From: DATKLX01 sp035542155
GTDB taxonomy: Bacteria; Chloroflexota; Anaerolineae; Anaerolineales; Anaerolineaceae
Assembly: GCA_035542155.1 (NCBI GenBank)
Contig: DATKLX010000081.1
Coordinates: forward strand, 1-9,018
Direction: 5' to 3'
DNA length: 9,018 nucleotides
In this document: positions 6,046 through 9,018 of the stretch, piece by piece
How the letters are laid out: each line of letters begins with the position of its first letter
Numbering within the stretch: position 1 is the stretch's first letter
Made by a program: the position numbers and the translations under genes
Notes under the pieces: model-generated
Databases searched by the model: none
Seen by the model: only the letters and a program-made list of their open reading frames with translations
Told to the model about the DNA's origin: nothing

Positions 6046-6866
6046 CCAGGGTGTTAATATCCGGAAGCTTTGACGATCTGCGCTCCAGGCACATCCGTTT
6101 TCTGGATGAGGCGGCCCGGATGGAAGAGCGCCTGGAAGTGCTATTATGGAGCGACGACGCGGTGATCGCGGCGACGGGCAGCGACCCGAAATTTCCGGAG
6201 GCAGAACGGAAATACCTGATCGAATCGCTACGGGCGGTAGATGCGGTCAGCCTGGTAAGCCACATAGAGAGCCTGGATACCCTGCCGGCTGATTTTTCCA
6301 CCCAACCCGGCGATACCTGGGTGGTCGGGCTGGATGGAGATTCGGCCTTGAAGCGGGATTTCTGTCTGGCGAGAGGGCTAAATTTCCGGGTGATTACGGC
6401 GCAAGAGCTGGCCGGTTTTCCACCTTTGGAGGTTCAGGACGATGGGGACGCAAGCCGAAAAAAGGTGGTGGTCACCGGCTGCTATGACTGGCTTCACTCG
6501 GGACACGTGCGGTTTTTTGAGGAAGCCTCGGCGTTTGGAGACCTGTACGTGATTGTCGGCGGGGATGAAAACGTGCGTTTCCTGAAAGGACCCGGCCACC
6601 CGCTCTTTCCGGAGGAGGAGCGGCGTTATTCCGTCCAGGGGGTGCGGTTCGTCAAACAGGCGCTGATCTCCACCGGGTGGGGGTGGATGGACGCAGAGCC
6701 CGAAATCGAGCGGATTAGGCCGGATATCTACCTGGTCAACGAGGACGGAGATAAACCGGAGAAGCGGGCCTTCTGCGAGGAACGTGGGCTCGAATATGTC
6801 GTGCTCAAGCGCACCCCAAAAGAAGGGCTGCCCAGGCGGGAGAGCACCCAACTGCGCGGTTATTGA
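6042..6866 (+). CDS. Tandem-domain cytidylyltransferase-like nucleotidyltransferase (N-terminal copy degenerate)
   Basis: The 274-residue protein contains two copies of a Rossmann-like cytidylyltransferase fold. Copy 2 (about 140-274) has the nucleotide-binding motif HSGH (152-155) in GCYDWLHSGHVRF and a GLPRREST segment (262-269) in the place of the family's second substrate motif. Copy 1 (about 2-125) aligns with it: GSFDDLRSRHIRF against GCYDWLHSGHVRF, FPEAERKY against FPEEERRY, and DGDSALKRDFCLARGL against DGDKPEKRAFCEERGL. Its HxGH is replaced by RSRH (14-17), so it probably does not catalyse and may bind ligand or form the dimer. Start ATG 6042 overlaps the kinase stop by four bases, indicating coupled translation; the frame is open upstream to 5829 but that part lies inside the kinase gene. 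The likely role is transfer of a nucleotide to the kinase's sugar-phosphate product. Confidence 0.72.
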   Translation: MTRVLISGSFDDLRSRHIRFLDEAARMEERLEVLLWSDDAVIAATGSDPKFPEAERKYLIESLRAVDAVSLVSHIESLDTLPADFSTQPGDTWVVGLDGDSALKRDFCLARGLNFRVITAQELAGFPPLEVQDDGDASRKKVVVTGCYDWLHSGHVRFFEEASAFGDLYVIVGGDENVRFLKGPGHPLFPEEERRYSVQGVRFVKQALISTGWGWMDAEPEIERIRPDIYLVNEDGDKPEKRAFCEERGLEYVVLKRTPKEGLPRRESTQLRGY

Positions 6867-6895
6867 TTCAAAATAAAACCATTCCGAGGGGCATC

Positions 6896-7285
6896 ATGAT
6901 CAAGCATGGCATCCTGAATCCGCACATCCTTTCCCTCCTTGCGCGAATCCGGCATACGAACGCGGTGGTGGTCGCCGACCGGGGTTTCCCATTCTGGCCG
7001 ATGATCGAAACGGTCGATATATCTCTGGTGGACGGGGTGCCGACCGTACTGCAGGTGGTCGAGGCTCTGCGACAGCACTCAACCTTCACAGAAGCCTTTA
7101 TGGCTGAGGAATTCCTCAGGGAGAACAATGCTGCCGTGAAGGAAGCTTTTGCCCAGGAACTGGTCGGGATCCCGATCCGGTATGAGGCGCACGTGAATTT
7201 CAAAAAACGAGTACCCGGAGCGATTGGATTAATCCGGACGGGGGAGACGATCCAGTACGCCAATCTGATCCTGGTTTCAGGATAA
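6896..7285 (+). CDS. RbsD/FucU-family sugar mutarotase (pyranase)
   Basis: The 129-residue protein belongs to the RbsD/FucU family, which speeds interconversion of sugar ring forms and anomers. It opens MIKHGILNPHILSLLARIRH with H20 at the place of the RbsD active-site histidine, followed by ADRGFPF (27-33), DGVPTVLQVVEAL (46-58), YEAH with H99, and GLIRTGETIQYANLIL containing Y121 and N123, the positions used for sugar binding in RbsD. Start ATG 6896 is chosen for the family-typical N-terminus and GAGGGG at 6886-6891; the frame's earlier TTG at 6863 overlaps the previous stop. It lies 29 bases after the nucleotidyltransferase and 9 before manA. No ribose or fucose transporter genes adjoin it. 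Its job is probably to give the correct anomer to the operon's kinase. Confidence 0.82.
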   Translation: MIKHGILNPHILSLLARIRHTNAVVVADRGFPFWPMIETVDISLVDGVPTVLQVVEALRQHSTFTEAFMAEEFLRENNAAVKEAFAQELVGIPIRYEAHVNFKKRVPGAIGLIRTGETIQYANLILVSG

Positions 7286-7294
7286 AATGAGACC

Positions 7295-8248
7295 ATGAAT
7301 TCTGACATTGGAATCCGACAACCGATCCTGCTCGAGCCGGAGTACCGTGATTACGTCTGGGGCGGGAAGAGGCTGAAACCGCCAGAAGAACCTATCGCGG
7401 AAATGTGGGCAGTGTATGAGCAGAACCGCATCGCCTCTGGGCGGATGACGGGGAAGACCCTGGGGGAGGCAGCTCAAGAATTTGGGGAAACACTGCTCGG
7501 AAGCCGGCCGGTTAGGGAGACCGGGACCCGCTTTCCGCTGCTAATTAAGCTCCTGGACTGCGCGCGCTGGCTCTCGGTGCAGGTGCATCCCAATGATGAA
7601 CAGGCTGCTCGCCTCGAAGGGCCAGGCATGTTTGGCAAGACCGAGGCCTGGTACATCATCGAGGCTGATCCGGGAGCGAAACTCCTGGCAGGTTTGAAGC
7701 CAGGCTTAACCGCTGAAGAGCTGGAAGAAGCGGTACGGGGTGGGACGATCGTAGATTGGATGAACCACCATACAGTAAAAGCAGGGGATACGATCTTTAT
7801 CAGGCCGGGAACGGTTCACGCGCTGGGACCGGGGCTGCTGGTTTACGAAGTCCAGCAGACTTCAGACATCACCTACCGGGTTTACGACTGGAACCGGCCG
7901 GTTTCCGAAGGCCGCAAGCTGCACATCGAGAAATCACTGGAAGTGATCGATCCGCAGGCATCCGGGACGCCGAAAGCGCTGCCGAACCCTCCCGGAGCGT
8001 GCGACCGCCTGGTTACCAACCAGTACTTTACCCTCGAACACTTCCAAATTGAGGGGAAGCCGCTCGCGCTGGACACCCAGGGAGAGACGTTCCACTGCCT
8101 GACCTGCATCGAGGGGACGGCTGTGCTGGTAGGGGATGGATGGGAGCAGCCGATGCGGCGCTTTCAGTCGGTCGTCGTGCCGGCGGTTATGGGGGTATAT
8201 GCTATCCAGGCTAAAGCAACATGTCAGGTGTTGAAATCCGCAGCGTGA
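7295..8248 (+). CDS. manA: Mannose-6-phosphate isomerase, class I
   Basis: This 317-residue cupin enzyme interconverts fructose 6-phosphate and mannose 6-phosphate. The four zinc ligands are visible: Q96 and H98 in SVQVHPND, E117 in GKTEAWY, and H175 in GTVHALG. The catalytic arginine is R195 in ITYRVYDW. The N-terminal LLEPEYRDYVWGGKRL is typical of the short bacterial class I form. The C-terminal cupin domain (roughly 235-317) is complete. The ATG at 7295 gives a normal start but the ribosome-binding site is poor. It is the last gene of the operon, 9 bases after the mutarotase. No phosphomannomutase or mannose-1-phosphate guanylyltransferase gene is present in the window, so a full GDP-mannose route would need genes elsewhere. 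Related isomerases can act on other aldose phosphates, so an altered substrate is possible. Confidence 0.88.
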   Translation: MNSDIGIRQPILLEPEYRDYVWGGKRLKPPEEPIAEMWAVYEQNRIASGRMTGKTLGEAAQEFGETLLGSRPVRETGTRFPLLIKLLDCARWLSVQVHPNDEQAARLEGPGMFGKTEAWYIIEADPGAKLLAGLKPGLTAEELEEAVRGGTIVDWMNHHTVKAGDTIFIRPGTVHALGPGLLVYEVQQTSDITYRVYDWNRPVSEGRKLHIEKSLEVIDPQASGTPKALPNPPGACDRLVTNQYFTLEHFQIEGKPLALDTQGETFHCLTCIEGTAVLVGDGWEQPMRRFQSVVVPAVMGVYAIQAKATCQVLKSAA

Positions 8249-8539
8249 GAATCAATCGAAGTCGAACAGTTTAAGGGATTGGTGTCTTGCTCACTGCTTC
8301 CTATGGATTTATTAATCCTTTTAATAGGGTTTCTAAATCATTTTTAAATAAGTCGACTCTAGAATGGAACGCAGTTTTGAGTGGACGGAAGCAGGTAATT
8401 GGCTTTAACATCAGACAAAGGAAGCATGGTCGCTATCTTCAATTATTCCAGATGAGGGGAATTCCGGTAACCATGCCCATCAAATGGGATTCTGCCCAAA
8501 CGGAAGTGCTGACGCAGCGGGCGTGCTTTGAACGATCAG
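8249..8539. other. Gene-free stretch between manA and the tRNA
   Basis: These 291 bases hold no gene I can support. The part at 8300-8350 is clearly more AT-rich than its surroundings. The only structures noted are small hairpins at 8305-8318 and near 8475-8490 (CCCAT/ATGGG). An open frame from TTG 8287 has no ribosome-binding site or recognisable motif and ends by reading antisense through the tRNA. Confidence 0.5.
8305..8318 (+). terminator. Weak candidate terminator of the sugar operon
   Basis: GGATT (8305-8309) pairs with AATCC (8314-8318) around TATT, followed by TTTTAAT. The stem is short and AT-rich, so support is limited. It is the first hairpin with a T-run after manA. Confidence 0.3.
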
Positions 8540-8611
8540 TGGCGAGGGTGGGATTTGAACCCACATCCAAGGGCTTATGAGTCCCCTGCTCCACCGTTGA
8601 GCTACCTCGCC
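8540..8611 (-). tRNA. tRNA with CAU anticodon (probably tRNA-Met)
   Basis: The minus strand folds into a 72-base cloverleaf. The acceptor stem GGCGAGG/CCTCGCC is perfect with discriminator A at 8540. The D stem is GCTC/GAGC, the loop CTCATAA gives anticodon CAU, and the T stem GTGGG/CCCAC encloses TTCAAAT. The anticodon stem GGGGA/GCCCT includes a G-U pair and an A31-G39 mismatch next to the loop. CCA is not encoded. CAU is shared by initiator Met, elongator Met and lysidine-modified tRNA-Ile. The absence of three G-C pairs flanking the loop and the paired first base argue against the initiator, but Met versus Ile2 cannot be settled by eye. Confidence 0.9.
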
Positions 8612-8623
8612 GGAGCAGGGCAT

Positions 8624-8652
8624 ATTCTAACCGGGCTTGGGTGGGCTGTCAA
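8624..8652 (-). promoter_or_regulatory. Near-consensus promoter of the tRNA gene
   Basis: On the minus strand TTGACA (8652-8647), a 17-base spacer and TAGAAT (8629-8624) form an almost ideal sigma-70-type promoter. Transcription would start near 8617, a few bases before the mature tRNA 5' end at 8611. It lies between the permease stop and the tRNA, so the tRNA does not depend on the transporter operon. Confidence 0.82.
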
Positions 8653-8668
8653 GGCGAGCTGAGAGATG

Positions 8669-9018
8669 TTAGCCTTTCAGAGCTCCGGCCAAAATCCCAC
8701 GAATGAAATAGCGGCCCAGGAAAAGGAAGAAGAACAACGGCACGGCAACGGTGACGAGTGCAGCCGCCATCTGGAGGTTGTAGAGGACCAGGGTGGTGCC
8801 TTTGGCCTCGGCCATGACGACCTGAACCGTCTGCGTATTAGGCGCAGAGAGGGACAGAGCCAGGAAGAACTCATTCCAGACCTGGGTAAAGATGATAATC
8901 GCGACAGAGGCGAAGGCGGGCAGGGAGATCGGAAGGATGATATTGAAATAAGTCTGGACGCGTGAGGCGCCGTCCACTTCAGCCGATTCTTCCAATTCGC
9001 GGGGAACGCCGGTGAAGA
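8669..9018 (-). CDS. Carbohydrate ABC transporter permease, MalG type (C-terminal part)
   Basis: The frame is open from the right window edge to TAA at 8671-8669, giving about 116 residues of the C-terminus. It contains the EAA loop that docks on the ATPase, ELEESAEVDGAS followed by ILPISLPA, then membrane segments around FASVAIIIFTQVWNEFFLAL and AAALVTVAVPLFFFLFLGRYF, ending in the family-typical GILAGALKG. The WNEFFLAL and final GxxxGAxKG patterns are those of MalG/MsmG-type inner-membrane subunits that import oligosaccharides with a MalF-type partner, both presumably to the right. The TTG codon at 8995 is internal, not the start. The substrate cannot be told. The gene runs opposite to the sugar operon and ends 57 bases from the tRNA. 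Confidence 0.88.
   Translation of the reverse strand, partial: FTGVPRELEESAEVDGASRVQTYFNIILPISLPAFASVAIIIFTQVWNEFFLALSLSAPNTQTVQVVMAEAKGTTLVLYNLQMAAALVTVAVPLFFFLFLGRYFIRGILAGALKG

Noticed and set aside
8352..8363. GTCGACTCTAGA, identical to adjoining SalI-XbaI sites of pUC-type polylinkers
   Set aside because: Only 12 bases match and the flanks do not continue into the polylinker, so chance is more likely than vector contamination.
8461..8475. GGTAACCATGCC, partly like the LacI operator
   Set aside because: It lacks the central CG and the right half of the GGTAACGATACC core, and is not upstream of a gene.
8287..8580. Open frame of 97 codons ending in VARVGFEPTSKGL
   Set aside because: The ending is the well-known false peptide made by reading antisense through a tRNA. 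There is no ribosome-binding site, no recognisable motif and a TTG start.

Overview
The window looks like a moderately GC-rich bacterial chromosome, most plausibly a member of the Chloroflexota (Anaerolineae-like). That assignment is an inference from the overall style of the genes: a stand-alone trehalose synthase, LacI/GalR-controlled sugar genes, a GHMP kinase next to a cytidylyltransferase-like gene, and a MalG-type permease. No ribosomal or other marker gene confirms it.

Left part (1-2955). The window opens inside an insertion sequence. The first 40 codons of an IS1634/DUF4277-type transposase run off the left edge on the minus strand, followed by its AT-rich terminal region with an inverted repeat. 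Next comes a perfect 10-bp-stem hairpin (238-263) and a complete trehalose synthase gene (treS, 286-1911). A SixA-like histidine phosphatase with its own promoter (2124-2621) faces a small minus-strand ferredoxin-fold-like protein (2665-2955).

Centre and right (2956-8248). This is the core of the window. A LacI-family regulator (3052-4080) is followed by five same-strand genes packed with at most 30 bases between them: a GDP-mannose-3,5-epimerase-like SDR enzyme, a small divergent GHMP sugar kinase, a protein with two tandem cytidylyltransferase-like domains (the first lacking the HxGH motif), an RbsD/FucU sugar mutarotase, and a class I mannose-6-phosphate isomerase. The 12-mer GGTAACGATACC occurs at the regulator's own promoter and again upstream of the epimerase. 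The LacI protein therefore probably controls itself and the five-gene operon. Together the genes read as a sugar activation module: mutarotase sets the anomer, kinase phosphorylates, nucleotidyltransferase makes an NDP-sugar, epimerase remodels it, and ManA links to the fructose-6-P/mannose-6-P pool. The sugar is unknown, and I do not recognise the combination as a described pathway.

Right edge (8249-9018). A gene-poor, locally AT-rich stretch is followed by a minus-strand tRNA with a CAU anticodon and a near-consensus promoter, then the C-terminal part of a MalG-type sugar ABC permease running off the right edge.
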